DNA of 64,000 bases from Dyadobacter sp. LHD-138 (GCF_030929615.1 NZ_JAVFVU010000001.1:168628-232627); one strand, 5' to 3'; numbered from the stretch's first letter, positions 46,066-56,012 are shown. Program-made: numbers and translations. The notes: a model not told the origin generated them from the letters alone.

Positions 46066-46908
46066 ATGCTTTTTATAGGAAAATATAACCACCTGACCAT
46101 CCTGCGTGATACCAGCGTTGGCTTCTTTTTAGGCGATGTAGAAGGTGAAGAAGTGCTTCTTCCCAATAAATACAAAACTGATGACATGCAGATCGATGAT
46201 GTTATCAAGGTTTTTGTATACAACGATTCGGAAGACCGGCCGGTGGCAACCACAGAAACTCCCAAAATTGTACGGAACGAATTTGCCAATCTTGAAGTCA
46301 AAGACGTCTCGGAACATGGGGCATTTTTGAATTGGGGATTGGAAAAAGACCTTTTTGTTCCGTTCAGAGAACAAACCACACCGATGGAAATTGGCGAGTG
46401 GCATGTGGTCTTTTTATACCTGGACCAAAAAACATCCCGTTTGATTGCCACAACAAAGCTCGACAGATATTTGGAAAACGAGCGTCTGCTGGTCAAAGAA
46501 GGCGATGAGGTTGATTTGCTCGTTTGGAAAAAAACGGATCTTGGCTACAATGTGGTGGTAAACCAGTTTCATAAGGGACTTATTTATGCCAATGAGGTTT
46601 TCAAAACCATTCAGGTAGGCGATTCTCTGAAAGGTTATGTCAAAAAGATCCGGGACGAAAACAGACTGGATATCAGCCTGGAAAAACAGGGTTACGAAAA
46701 TGTGGTGGAACCTACTGCACAACGCATTCTTGACGACCTTAAAAAGAACAACGGCTTCCTGAACCTTTCAGACAGCAGCGCTCCAGAAGACATTAACAGA
46801 CAACTCGGAATCAGCAAGAAAGTCTTCAAAAAAGCCATTGGCGGTTTATACAAACAAGGCCTGATACGTATCACCGAGGAAGGAATTTATTCACTGACGG
46901 AAGATTAA
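46066..46908 (+). CDS. CvfB-type S1-like RNA-binding protein (intact copy)
   Basis: A 280-residue protein with S1-like barrels: residues 1-65 (MLFIGKYNHLTILRDTSVGF, VEGEEVLLPNKYKTDDMQID), 70-135 (LEVKDVSEHGAFLNWGLEKDLFVPF) and 145-215 (GDEVDLLVWKKTDLGYNVVVN, VGDSLKGYVKKIRDENRLDISL, in parts). A C-terminal winged helix follows (DDLKKNNGFLNLSDSSAPED, LGISKKVFKKAIGGLYKQGLI). CvfB proteins bind RNA; in staphylococci the family affects virulence factor expression. A 1,533-bp tandem duplication begins at codon 29 of this gene, but this copy is complete. Confidence 0.93.
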   Translation: MLFIGKYNHLTILRDTSVGFFLGDVEGEEVLLPNKYKTDDMQIDDVIKVFVYNDSEDRPVATTETPKIVRNEFANLEVKDVSEHGAFLNWGLEKDLFVPFREQTTPMEIGEWHVVFLYLDQKTSRLIATTKLDRYLENERLLVKEGDEVDLLVWKKTDLGYNVVVNQFHKGLIYANEVFKTIQVGDSLKGYVKKIRDENRLDISLEKQGYENVVEPTAQRILDDLKKNNGFLNLSDSSAPEDINRQLGISKKVFKKAIGGLYKQGLIRITEEGIYSLTED

Positions 46909-46928
46909 TTTGTCAGGTTACCAGGTTA

Positions 46929-47022
46929 GGTTACACAGAGAACCACAGAGTTAAAAAAGAGAGCCGCAGAGATTTATTTTCTCTGTGGCTCTCTTTTTTA
47001 ACTCTTAAAACGCTGTGTAACC
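46929..47022. terminator. Large bidirectional terminator hairpin (unit 1)
   Basis: Inner arms of 25 bases (46948-46972 and 46980-47004) pair with a single G-T mismatch. They carry AAAAAAG on the left and CTTTTTT on the right, so transcripts from either side end with a U-run. An outer 10-bp pair, GGTTACACAG (46929) and CTGTGTAACC (47013), encloses it. It lies between convergent genes. Confidence 0.85.
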
Positions 47023-47026
47023 TAAA

Positions 47027-47683
47027 TTACTTCTGGCCGTATTTTTCTTTATACTTCTCGTAAAGACGTTTTTGTTTGTCATCCAGGTTCACTTTTCCAC
47101 CCTTGATGAAAACCATCTGTACCGCGTTTCCACGCATATCCAGCATATCGCCAGTCGTTACGACCAGAGAAGCCTGCTTACCTTTTTCCAAAGTTCCCAC
47201 GTATTGATCCACGCCCAATATTTCAGCAGGATTTTTGGTGATAAATTGCAGTGCCTGTTCCGGTGTCACATCACTGAAACCAGATGATGTGCCGGCTAAA
47301 AAAGCAAGGTTACGGGTTCTCCACCATTCATCAGCGTAGGTGATTGCAACTTTCACGCCCGCTTTTGCCAGTATTCCCGGTAACTCATAAGGAAGATAAA
47401 CACCTTCATCTGTCCCGTTTGGCAGACGGTGCGCAGGATTCAAAACCACAGGAATCTGATTATCTTTCAAAAATGCAGTCACCTTATTGGCCTGGTCTCC
47501 GCCCACAATCACGATCTTTTTCAATCCGAATTCCTGAGCAAATTTCACCGATTCAATGATATCCTTGGCATAATCAGCCCGAATATAAAGATTGGTCGTT
47601 CCTTTAAAAAGAGCGCGCATGGCTTCCAGACGCATATTGGCCGGACTTGGCTTTGCTGTTTCGGCATAAGCTTTGGCCTGGGA
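47027..47683 (-). pseudogene. Amidohydrolase-like protein, 3' fragment from the duplication
   Basis: This codes for the last 219 or so residues of the protein encoded at 48560-49888, identical to it, and then runs into cvfB sequence at 47684. The first usable internal ATG (MRLEAMRALFKG) is at 47635. It lacks signal peptide, promoter and the N-terminal half, so it is not expected to make a functional exported protein. Confidence 0.85.
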
Positions 47684-48441
47684 AAGTGCTTCTTCCCAAT
47701 AAATACAAAACTGATGACATGCAGATCGATGATGTTATCAAGGTTTTTGTATACAACGATTCGGAAGACCGGCCGGTGGCAACCACAGAAACTCCCAAAA
47801 TTGTACGGAACGAATTTGCCAATCTTGAAGTCAAAGACGTCTCGGAACATGGGGCATTTTTGAATTGGGGATTGGAAAAAGACCTTTTTGTTCCGTTCAG
47901 AGAACAAACCACACCGATGGAAATTGGCGAGTGGCATGTGGTCTTTTTATACCTGGACCAAAAAACATCCCGTTTGATTGCCACAACAAAGCTCGACAGA
48001 TATTTGGAAAACGAGCGTCTGCTGGTCAAAGAAGGCGATGAGGTTGATTTGCTCGTTTGGAAAAAAACGGATCTTGGCTACAATGTGGTGGTAAACCAGT
48101 TTCATAAGGGACTTATTTATGCCAATGAGGTTTTCAAAACCATTCAGGTAGGCGATTCTCTGAAAGGTTATGTCAAAAAGATCCGGGACGAAAACAGACT
48201 GGATATCAGCCTGGAAAAACAGGGTTACGAAAATGTGGTGGAACCTACTGCACAACGCATTCTTGACGACCTTAAAAAGAACAACGGCTTCCTGAACCTT
48301 TCAGACAGCAGCGCTCCAGAAGACATTAACAGACAACTCGGAATCAGCAAGAAAGTCTTCAAAAAAGCCATTGGCGGTTTATACAAACAAGGCCTGATAC
48401 GTATCACCGAGGAAGGAATTTATTCACTGACGGAAGATTAA
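47684..48441 (+). pseudogene. CvfB-type protein, 5'-truncated copy from the duplication
   Basis: Identical to codons 30-280 of the gene at 46066 but lacking the first 29 codons and the promoter. The frame stays open leftward to a TTG at 47647 through antisense amidohydrolase sequence (adding MALLFRHKLWPGK), so a chimeric 264-residue product is formally possible but would lack the first S1 strands. The first in-frame ATG inside is MQIDDVIKVF. Confidence 0.85.
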
Positions 48442-48461
48442 TTTGTCAGGTTACCAGGTTA

Positions 48462-48555
48462 GGTTACACAGAGAACCACAGAGTTAAAAAAGAGAGCCGC
48501 AGAGATTTATTTTCTCTGTGGCTCTCTTTTTTAACTCTTAAAACGCTGTGTAACC
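48462..48555. terminator. Large bidirectional terminator hairpin (unit 2)
   Basis: Identical copy of the hairpin at 46929-47022, shifted by 1,533 bp, between the truncated cvfB copy and the intact amidohydrolase gene. Confidence 0.85.
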
Positions 48556-48559
48556 TAAA

Positions 48560-49888
48560 TTACTTCTGGCCGTATTTTTCTTTATACTTCTCGTAAAGAC
48601 GTTTTTGTTTGTCATCCAGGTTCACTTTTCCACCCTTGATGAAAACCATCTGTACCGCGTTTCCACGCATATCCAGCATATCGCCAGTCGTTACGACCAG
48701 AGAAGCCTGCTTACCTTTTTCCAAAGTTCCCACGTATTGATCCACGCCCAATATTTCAGCAGGATTTTTGGTGATAAATTGCAGTGCCTGTTCCGGTGTC
48801 ACATCACTGAAACCAGATGATGTGCCGGCTAAAAAAGCAAGGTTACGGGTTCTCCACCATTCATCAGCGTAGGTGATTGCAACTTTCACGCCCGCTTTTG
48901 CCAGTATTCCCGGTAACTCATAAGGAAGATAAACACCTTCATCTGTCCCGTTTGGCAGACGGTGCGCAGGATTCAAAACCACAGGAATCTGATTATCTTT
49001 CAAAAATGCAGTCACCTTATTGGCCTGGTCTCCGCCCACAATCACGATCTTTTTCAATCCGAATTCCTGAGCAAATTTCACCGATTCAATGATATCCTTG
49101 GCATAATCAGCCCGAATATAAAGATTGGTCGTTCCTTTAAAAAGAGCGCGCATGGCTTCCAGACGCATATTGGCCGGACTTGGCTTTGCTGTTTCGGCAT
49201 AAGCTTTGGCCTGGGAAAATGTACTGCGAAACACGTCTATAATCTCCTGACGCTTCTCATTTCTTTTTACAGAAACAGAAAAATCTTCATAGTTAAAACT
49301 GCTGGCCAAAAATGGAGGCCAGTTGATCCAGATGCCATCATCCTTTTTCAGTACTGCATCTTCCCAATTCCATCCGTCAGAATAAAACACGGATGAGGAG
49401 CCCGAAATAATCCCGCCCTGCGGAACGGCCTGAGAAAGCAAAATCCCAGTGTTGCGCAGCGTAGGTATAACTTCAGAATCGGTATTATAGGCAACCAGCG
49501 CCCGCACGTGCGGATTAATTTCTCCTACTTCGTTGTAGTCCAGCGTCGCGCGCACCGAGGCGATTTCCTGAATACCAACCGTGGTGTTCATTGAAATAAT
49601 ACCAGGAAAAATATGCTTCCCTTTGACATCAATCACTTCCGAGCTATTGCGATCAACCGCAGCGCCCGAAGCGGCTACCTGCGTAATAACTCCTTTATCA
49701 AAAGCAATGACACCGTTTTCAATTACCTGCCCGTTGCCCAGGTGTATGGTTCCGCCAGTCAGGATAATGGGTTTTGTTTGCGGCTTGGCCGGAGCCGGGT
49801 TCTGGGCATATCCGGCAAAATTAAGACAGAAAATAGCCGCCAACCCGAAGAAGCAAGATGCCGGTTTTATATATTTTTTTGTTTTCAT
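48560..49888 (-). CDS. Secreted amidohydrolase-superfamily protein without the usual metal ligands (intact copy)
   Basis: A 442-residue protein with a signal peptide (CFFGLAAIFCLNFAGYAQ). The fold is that of imidazolonepropionase-like amidohydrolases: IILTGGTIHLGNGQVIENG, KHIFPGIISMNTTVG, IVIVGGDQANKVTAFLKDN, VTPEQALQFITKNPAEILGV, GTLEKGKQASLVVTTGD and MVFIKGGKVNL. Where active members have HxH after the PGxID motif, this one has SMNTTVG, and no metal-bound Asp is evident, so it may be a non-catalytic partner. It is followed on the same strand by a 1,009-residue two-domain amidohydrolase (gene upstream at 49939), and the two are probably co-transcribed (50-bp gap). Confidence 0.88.
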   Translation of the reverse strand: MKTKKYIKPASCFFGLAAIFCLNFAGYAQNPAPAKPQTKPIILTGGTIHLGNGQVIENGVIAFDKGVITQVAASGAAVDRNSSEVIDVKGKHIFPGIISMNTTVGIQEIASVRATLDYNEVGEINPHVRALVAYNTDSEVIPTLRNTGILLSQAVPQGGIISGSSSVFYSDGWNWEDAVLKKDDGIWINWPPFLASSFNYEDFSVSVKRNEKRQEIIDVFRSTFSQAKAYAETAKPSPANMRLEAMRALFKGTTNLYIRADYAKDIIESVKFAQEFGLKKIVIVGGDQANKVTAFLKDNQIPVVLNPAHRLPNGTDEGVYLPYELPGILAKAGVKVAITYADEWWRTRNLAFLAGTSSGFSDVTPEQALQFITKNPAEILGVDQYVGTLEKGKQASLVVTTGDMLDMRGNAVQMVFIKGGKVNLDDKQKRLYEKYKEKYGQK

Positions 49889-49938
49889 AAGACAGTTAAA
49901 AAATGAGTAAATGATGGAAGAACAGACAAAGATTTCCT

Positions 49939-52900
49939 TTATTTTCCTTCCTCATGTTCTGCATGAATACCGATGATATCTTCACAATGCCACATGCGTG
50001 GCTGAGCTGCCTGTGGTTTTTGTGTCGGTTTTCCATCGGCCTTGTCGCTGAGCATTTTTTGAATAATGCGTTCGCGCTCCAACGCTATTTTAGCCTGTTT
50101 TGCAACGTCTTCTTTACGGTCAAAATAAACCGTTCCTTCAATCATTGTAAATTCAGGACGTGCATAAATTGACAGCGGATGCGCATTCCAAAGAACCAGA
50201 TCGGCGTCCTTGCCAGCCTTAATGCTACCCATTCTATTGTCAACGTGCAAAAGTTTCGCAGGATTTAAAGTAATCATTTTCCATGCTTCCTCTTCCGGCA
50301 CCCCGCCAAAAGTTACCGTTTTAGCCGCTTCCTGATTTAATCTTCTGGCCATTTCCGCATCGTCTGAATTGATTGCCACGGTGATTCCCTCGTGGTACAT
50401 CAGCGCCGCGTTATATGGTATAGCCTCTTTCACTTCCATCTTGTAAGCCCACCAGTCAGCAAATGTGGATCCGCCGATATTACGGTTTTTCATTTTGTCG
50501 GCCATCTTATAGCCTTCCAGAATGTGCGTAAAAGTATTGATCTTAAAGTTCAGCGAATCGGCTACGTGCATCAACATATTAATCTCGGATTGCACGTAAG
50601 AGTGACAAGTGATAAAACGCTGACTATCCAAAATCTCAGCCAAAGCTTCCAGCTCCAAATCTTTACGCGGAACTTCCAGACCCGTTTTCTTTGCAGCCCC
50701 GTTGTAATCCTTCCAGGTTTTTGCGTATTCTTTCGCTCTGATAAAATGATCAAAGTAAACCTGTTCAACCCCCATTCTCGTTTGTGGGAAACGTACGCGT
50801 GCCACATCACCCCAGTTCGATTGCTTTACGTTTTCGCCCAAAGCAAACTTTATCGTTTTAGCATCCGGAATAAGCATTTCCGATTGTGTCGCTCCCCATT
50901 TCAATTTGATCAGGGCACTTTGTCCGCCAATCGCGTTGGCTGAACCATGAAGCAAATGTGAAGTAGTAACACCACCAGCCAGCTGACGGTAGATATTGAC
51001 ATCATCCGGATTGATTACATCACTCATACGCACCTCTGCCGTACTGGATTGTGATCCCTCGTTGATCGCAAACAAAGCGATATGAGAATGCTCATCGATT
51101 ATGCCGTTGGTCAAATGTTTTCCAGTACCGTCAACCGTACGTGCGCCCGATGGCGCTGACAATCCTTTACCCACTTTTGCAATTTTCCCGTTCTGGATAA
51201 TCACATCAGCATTTTGCAGAATACCGTCTTTCTCGTTGGTCCAAACCGTCGCATTTTTCACAAATACGGTTTCGGATTTTGGCAGCTGCTCATTTCCAAA
51301 TCCTACAAAAGGAAAAACAACCGGGCCAGTTTCCTTCATTTTAAGGGAAGCAGTATCCTTTTTGGCAACTTCCTTATAGTTTTCTGTCAAAGTTGCATTC
51401 CAGGTAACCGGCGCCCCGTCTGGTAAAATACCTTCGCCCGAAAGTCCTTTCCCGGCAATCCAGCCTGTTAGCCTTATGGTCCCCGGATTTTTCGTTTCAG
51501 GCTGATAAGTCATGGTCAGCAGTTCATTGGCTAAAATTACCTTTGGCGTAATCTTAACGGTGTCTTTCAGGATGATTTTATATTCCGGCTTTTCAACGGA
51601 ACCTGATATTTCCAGCTTGCCTGTCGCTTCCCTGTTGATCGAAAAAGAATAATTCCCCCTGAAATCTGGTGCATTCAGCGGCGCAACAATGAATTTTTTC
51701 CCCTGAACCCAGTTTTCATAAATCACATTTTCCTTGCTGAATAAATCATCGGAGGTAATCAAAAAATTCGCGAGCAATCCCGCTTTCAAGCTTCCAACTT
51801 GCCCCTCAGCTTTTATGAGTTTGGCAGGCGTGGTTGTCAATGCCTCCAGTGCTTTTTCTTTCGGTAAACCATACTCGATTGCGGTGCGTATTTTAGCCCA
51901 GAAATCTGTTTTGTTTTTAAGATCCGCAGAAGTTAGCGCAAAAGAAACGCCTCCTTTGGAAAGTATCGAGGCATTGGCAGGCGCCATTTCCCAGTGCTTA
52001 AGTTGCGCAACGGTGATCACATCGGCATCCCATGGATCACTCACATCATAAGCCGCCGGAAAATCAAGGGGTAAAATCAAAGTCGCTTTCGTGCCTTTAA
52101 TTTCCTCCAGACGCTGATACTCATCACCTCCGCCTTTGATAATATACTGAAGTCCGAATTCGTCACCGATCTTGTCGGCACGCAATACACTATATTTGTC
52201 GTTCGTTTCAAAAAAGGAAGGCAGGCCCTTGATCTGGTTAAATGCTTCCAGCGAAAGATTCGTCTCCTTAGCCTTCCCCCCTTTTGCATACCAGTCTGCA
52301 TCGTAATAATGCTGACGAAGCAACGCGACCACACCCATTCCGGATGAAGGATAATTCTGCGTTGAACTTCCTTTACTTAGAGAAAAATGCGCAGAAGCCT
52401 TCCCGTTTAACAGCGCCTTGTTCGCAGATTCATCCGTGAGCGTAACCACCGCGCCATTACCACGAACAATTCCATCATGCTGATGCGTCAGTACTGTCCC
52501 GAAGCCAATTTTCCGCAGATCAGCTGCTTTTTTAGTATCAGTCGTGAAAATATTACTGGCATCTGTTTCTGGTTGGATAGACTGGTTCCAGCCAAATGCA
52601 CCTTTTTTATTGGATTCTAATTGCGGCGTTTGACGGCCTGCGCTACGTTGGTCGCGTTTGATCTCGGGCATTCCATAGTCGGAATCCAGGTCGATAAGTG
52701 ATGGATAGATATATTTACCTTTCAAATCCACAACCACAGCAGCGGCAGGAATTTTAACCTGTTTGCTTACTTCACGGATCATACCGTTTTCGATAAGCAA
52801 AGTCCCGTTTGAAATCGTTGTTTTGGAATCCACTACGATCGTGGCGTTTGTAAATGCATATTGCCCTTTTCTTTCATCATAGGCGCCATTACGGGGGAAG

Positions 52901-52968
52901 GTTTCCTGGGCATGGCACAATGAGGTCAAGGTTAGTCCAACTACTAACGTTGATAATTGTTTAATCAT
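49939..52968 (-). CDS. Secreted double amidohydrolase-domain protein
   Basis: A 1,009-residue protein with signal peptide (LSTLVVGLTLTSLCHAQ). The N-terminal amidohydrolase-like unit (about 35-440: ATIVVDSKTTISNGTLLIENG, KYIYPSLIDLDSDYG, EKALEALTTTPAKLIKAEGQVGSLKAG, in parts) has DLDSD instead of HxH and looks inactive. A beta-rich linker spans about 450-570. The C-terminal unit (about 575-985) keeps the metal motif GIIDEHSHIALFA, later His residues (ITCHSYVQSEI, TFTHILEGYK) and the catalytic Asp in AINSDDAEMARR. It is probably a periplasmic hydrolase or peptidase-like enzyme with one working site, possibly forming a complex with the neighbour at 48560. Confidence 0.9.
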   Translation of the reverse strand: MIKQLSTLVVGLTLTSLCHAQETFPRNGAYDERKGQYAFTNATIVVDSKTTISNGTLLIENGMIREVSKQVKIPAAAVVVDLKGKYIYPSLIDLDSDYGMPEIKRDQRSAGRQTPQLESNKKGAFGWNQSIQPETDASNIFTTDTKKAADLRKIGFGTVLTHQHDGIVRGNGAVVTLTDESANKALLNGKASAHFSLSKGSSTQNYPSSGMGVVALLRQHYYDADWYAKGGKAKETNLSLEAFNQIKGLPSFFETNDKYSVLRADKIGDEFGLQYIIKGGGDEYQRLEEIKGTKATLILPLDFPAAYDVSDPWDADVITVAQLKHWEMAPANASILSKGGVSFALTSADLKNKTDFWAKIRTAIEYGLPKEKALEALTTTPAKLIKAEGQVGSLKAGLLANFLITSDDLFSKENVIYENWVQGKKFIVAPLNAPDFRGNYSFSINREATGKLEISGSVEKPEYKIILKDTVKITPKVILANELLTMTYQPETKNPGTIRLTGWIAGKGLSGEGILPDGAPVTWNATLTENYKEVAKKDTASLKMKETGPVVFPFVGFGNEQLPKSETVFVKNATVWTNEKDGILQNADVIIQNGKIAKVGKGLSAPSGARTVDGTGKHLTNGIIDEHSHIALFAINEGSQSSTAEVRMSDVINPDDVNIYRQLAGGVTTSHLLHGSANAIGGQSALIKLKWGATQSEMLIPDAKTIKFALGENVKQSNWGDVARVRFPQTRMGVEQVYFDHFIRAKEYAKTWKDYNGAAKKTGLEVPRKDLELEALAEILDSQRFITCHSYVQSEINMLMHVADSLNFKINTFTHILEGYKMADKMKNRNIGGSTFADWWAYKMEVKEAIPYNAALMYHEGITVAINSDDAEMARRLNQEAAKTVTFGGVPEEEAWKMITLNPAKLLHVDNRMGSIKAGKDADLVLWNAHPLSIYARPEFTMIEGTVYFDRKEDVAKQAKIALERERIIQKMLSDKADGKPTQKPQAAQPRMWHCEDIIGIHAEHEEGK

Positions 52969-53114
52969 AGAATTAGGAGATTTTTAAAATTAGTTAAGGA
53001 ATTTTTGTTAATCCAACTGTTGATAAGACAATATACAATGAAAACACTTAACACAGTGCTTAAAGCCCCGTATTACAATATCTGTACAATCTGTACTTGG
53101 AATTTCAATATTGG

Positions 53115-53144
53115 TTTGTTTTTTTGTAATTAGCATTACCTTTA
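53115..53144 (+). promoter_or_regulatory. Bacteroidota-type promoter (TTTG-N18-TACCTTTA)
   Basis: TTTG at 53115-53118, an 18-bp spacer, and TACCTTTA at 53137-53144 (one mismatch to TAnnTTTG). The transcription start would fall almost on the ATG at 53153, so the message would be leaderless or nearly so. Confidence 0.5.
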
Positions 53145-53152
53145 AAATCTAT

Positions 53153-53440
53153 ATGACCTACGATCAATTCATTTCAAGCCTTTCACAATCTCAGCCGCCA
53201 AAAGAGCTCCCGGTGTTATTAAAAGCACTTTGGTATGATGCCAATGCTAATTGGGAAGCCGCTCACGACATCGCCCAAAGCAGCGAAGGAACAAAAACCT
53301 ATGATCGCCTGCACGCTTATCTGCATCGGGTTGAAGGCGACACCTGGAACGCGGGATATTGGTACCGGAGGGCCGGTGCTGATGTTTTTAAAGGCTCCCT
53401 GAAAGAGGAATGGCAATTTCTGGTTGAATCGCTGCTTTAA
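53153..53440 (+). CDS. Small conserved hypothetical cytosolic protein
   Basis: 95 residues from MTYDQFISSLSQSQ (53153); the frame extends to 53111, but that ATG lies upstream of the promoter. It is rich in aromatic residues: ALWYDANANWEAAHDIAQ, YDRLHAYLHRVEGDTWNAGYW (read in parts) and YRRAGADVF. I recognise this as a widespread small uncharacterised family but know no function. It stands alone, with a promoter of its own. Confidence 0.75.
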   Translation: MTYDQFISSLSQSQPPKELPVLLKALWYDANANWEAAHDIAQSSEGTKTYDRLHAYLHRVEGDTWNAGYWYRRAGADVFKGSLKEEWQFLVESLL

Positions 53441-53755
53441 ACTAAATAAGTTTATATACTTATTTTTGAATACTATAAGCTATTTAACTTAAGTAGCTAT
53501 TGGCGATTAGCTATATGCGATTAGCTCCGTGACCGAATGAGTAATAGATTATTATAAAAATCAATCATATAAACTAATTTTTCACTACTACTTATATGAC
53601 AACAGGCTAGCATCAGGCAATGCTCGGAACGCGGTTAAGTTACACCCCGCCATCAGCATTGCACTGGCCACAATATTTTTCTATTAAATAAATCCATCCA
53701 GATTAAACCTTCTTTACAAATCGCTCTCTAAGACTGGTATCTAAACTTTAAAACC
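53441..53755. other. Intergenic interval with short repeats
   Basis: 315 bp without an ORF. A 10-bp direct repeat, GCGATTAGCT, occurs twice near 53502 and 53516, and TAGCTATT-like words are frequent (53475-53530). The right part should contain the promoter of the Spy-like gene. Nothing else is visible. Confidence 0.5.
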
Positions 53756-54118
53756 ATGAAGAAGGGAATAATCGCCATTATGCTGGCCTTCGCAAGTATC
53801 TCTGCTTATGCACAGCGGGACAATGCAAAATTGACGCCGGAAGCAAGAGCAGAAAACCAAACCAAATCGTTAACCGCAAGTCTGGGCCTGACAGATGAGC
53901 AGCAAAAACAAGTTTATACGTTGAATTTGACGCGCGCCCAGAAAATGGAGGAAATGAGAAATTCGCAGGATGCGGACAGATCCAAAATGAGAGAGTCCAT
54001 GGCAACTTTTAATACGGAACTTCAAAAAGTATTAACGCCCGAGCAACAGGAAAAATACAAAACAGTGATGGAAGAACGGAGGAGAAACGGCGGAGCAGGC
54101 AGAGGTCCAAGAAACTAG
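53756..54118 (+). CDS. Small periplasmic Spy/CpxP-like (DUF4890-type) protein
   Basis: A 120-residue protein with signal peptide (MKKGIIAIMLAFASISAYAQ). The mature part is highly charged and helical. It has two LTxEQ-like motifs, LGLTDEQQKQVYTLNL and VLTPEQQEKYKTVMEERR, typical of Spy/CpxP-related proteins, and ends in a Gly/Arg-rich tail (RRNGGAGRGPRN). It probably binds unfolded proteins or metal in the periplasm; the role in this phylum is not settled. A very strong terminator follows. Confidence 0.82.
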   Translation: MKKGIIAIMLAFASISAYAQRDNAKLTPEARAENQTKSLTASLGLTDEQQKQVYTLNLTRAQKMEEMRNSQDADRSKMRESMATFNTELQKVLTPEQQEKYKTVMEERRRNGGAGRGPRN

Positions 54119-54137
54119 TTTCTTGCAAATCATTACT

Positions 54138-54187
54138 AAAAACGGTGTTTATCATTAAGTTTTAATTTAATGATAAACACCGTTTTT
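54138..54187 (+). terminator. Rho-independent terminator, perfect 21-bp stem
   Basis: Arms 54138-54158 and 54167-54187 are perfectly complementary, begin AAAAACGG and end CCGTTTTT, with an 8-base loop. The A/T ends allow bidirectional use, serving the Spy-like gene and possibly prfC on the other strand. Confidence 0.9.
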
Positions 54188-54287
54188 AGGTTTTGTACCC
54201 ATCCTTTGAGGAATACATCAGGCAGTTGAAAGCCTGATTTGCTATAATATGATCAACCCTTCGGGTTTGTGGCGCCTGACGAAATAT

Positions 54288-55883
54288 TTACAACGCCACC
54301 TCCGTCTTAAATTCCGACGTAAAATGGAAATGTATTTTCGGGTTATTCTCGCGGTTCATACGGATCATCCAGTCTGATTCTGCGAAAAATACCGGATTAC
54401 GGTCTTTATCAAAGGCAATCTGATTTCCTTTCAAACGGATAAATTCGTCCATTGCCGATTTTTCATCCGCCGTTAACCAGCAAGCACGCGTCACGTTCAT
54501 AGGAACCCAGCGGCATTTAGCACCATATTCATGTTCAAGGCGATACTGGATTACGTCAAACTGAAGCTCTCCAACTGTCCCTACAACTTTCCTATTTCCC
54601 AAGTCAAGATTAAACAACTGGGCAACACCTTCGTCCGTCAGCTGTTGAATTCCTTTTTCCAATTGTTTTGATTTCATCGGATCCAGGTTGATCAACTCCT
54701 TGAAAATCTCGGGAGAGAAACTAGGGATACCGGCAAAATTGAAGTTTTCTCCTTCTGTTAAAGTATCGCCAATTTTAAAATTTCCCGTATCATACAAACC
54801 GACAACATCTCCCGGGAACCCTTCGTCCAGCACACTTTTATCCGACGCCATGAAAGTAAACGGACTGGCAAAACGCACGTCCTTATTTAGTCTTACATGA
54901 TGATAAAAAGTTCTTCGCTCAAATTTACCCGAGCAAATACGCAGGAAAGCGATACGGTCGCGGTGACGCGGATCCAGGTTTGCGTGAATTTTAAAAATAA
55001 AACCACTGAATTTCTTCTCAGTTGGTTCAACCTCACGCACATCCGTAGCACGTGGCTGCGGAAGCGGAGAAATTTCACAAAAGGTATCCAAAAGCTCCTT
55101 GATACCAAAGTTATTGATCGCGCTGCCAAAGAAAACCGGAGCCAGTTCTCCTTTTTCGTAAGCCTCTTTTGAAAACTGGTCGTAAACGCCTTCGACCAAC
55201 TCCACATCCTCGGTCAACTGCACAGCGTCTTTCAGGCCAACAAGCTCTTCAAGTCTATCGTCTCCCAGATCAATTTCAACAACGTTGCTTTCAATTTTGG
55301 TTTTATTAATCTTAAAGAAATACAGTTTCTGCTCAAACAGACTGTAAACGCCTTTAAAATCTGCACCCATGTTAATCGGCCAGGTAAGCGGACGTACACG
55401 AATGCCCAACTTTGTTTCCAGCTCATCAAGAAGTTCAAATGGATTTTGACCTTCTCTATCGAGTTTGTTTACAAAAACAATCACAGGTGTGTTACGCATC
55501 CGGCAGACCTCCATAAGTCTTTCGGTCTGCTCTTCAACGCCTTTCACGCAATCAATAACCAGAATAACGCTATCCACAGCTGTCAGCGTGCGGTAGGTAT
55601 CCTCGGCAAAGTCCTTGTGACCGGGTGTATCCAGAATATTGATTAACAAATCACGGTATTCAAAAGTCATTACCGACGTTGCAACCGAAATACCACGCTG
55701 CTTCTCGATTTCCATGAAATCGGAAGTGGCTGTTTTCTTGATTTTATTCGATTTTACAGCACCAGCCGTTTGAATCGCACCTCCAAAAAGCAGAAGTTTT
55801 TCTGTCAGGGTAGTTTTCCCGGCATCCGGGTGACTAATGATCGCGAATGTCCGCCTTTTCTTAATTTCCTCTATGTTACTCAT
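54288..55883 (-). CDS. prfC: Peptide chain release factor 3
   Basis: A 531-residue translational GTPase. G1 is [15 protein letters not shown], the switch I region [16 protein letters not shown]3 [16 protein letters not shown] and G4 NKLDREG. The RF3-specific insert and domains II/III follow ([35 protein letters not shown]). The length and HKDFAEDT signature separate RF3 from EF-G and LepA. It removes RF1/RF2 from the ribosome after peptide release. Single gene with its own transcription unit; an intergenic CAACCCTTCGGGTTT hairpin (54254-54268) lies downstream. Confidence 0.97.
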   Translation of the reverse strand: MSNIEEIKKRRTFAIISHPDAGKTTLTEKLLLFGGAIQTAGAVKSNKIKKTATSDFMEIEKQRGISVATSVMTFEYRDLLINILDTPGHKDFAEDTYRTLTAVDSVILVIDCVKGVEEQTERLMEVCRMRNTPVIVFVNKLDREGQNPFELLDELETKLGIRVRPLTWPINMGADFKGVYSLFEQKLYFFKINKTKIESNVVEIDLGDDRLEELVGLKDAVQLTEDVELVEGVYDQFSKEAYEKGELAPVFFGSAINNFGIKELLDTFCEISPLPQPRATDVREVEPTEKKFSGFIFKIHANLDPRHRDRIAFLRICSGKFERRTFYHHVRLNKDVRFASPFTFMASDKSVLDEGFPGDVVGLYDTGNFKIGDTLTEGENFNFAGIPSFSPEIFKELINLDPMKSKQLEKGIQQLTDEGVAQLFNLDLGNRKVVGTVGELQFDVIQYRLEHEYGAKCRWVPMNVTRACWLTADEKSAMDEFIRLKGNQIAFDKDRNPVFFAESDWMIRMNRENNPKIHFHFTSEFKTEVAL

Positions 55884-56012
55884 TATGTTATTTTATATCC
55901 TGCTGCTACCGGTTTACGCTGATTTTCAGATTTAAATATCAAACCGAACAGGCTGACAACAGGTACGAAAGATTCCCTTTTTTCAAAATTTTGCACAAAG
56001 ATACAAATAAAC

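Larger units (their letters stand above)
46151..49216. repeat. Tandem duplication, two 1,533-bp units
   Basis: Unit 1 is 46151-47683 and unit 2 is 47684-49216. Every stretch compared is identical at an offset of exactly 1,533, including all the proteins encoded. The join at 47684 shows only a 2-base overlap (AA) between the cvfB side and the amidohydrolase side. Because both breakpoints lie inside genes, the result is intact cvfB, broken amidohydrolase, broken cvfB, intact amidohydrolase. No insertion sequence is at the ends. Confidence 0.9.

Noticed and set aside
47429..47863. Chimeric 144-codon plus-strand ORF across the duplication junction
   Set aside because: Antisense amidohydrolase joined to out-of-frame cvfB sequence; neither half is a real reading frame.
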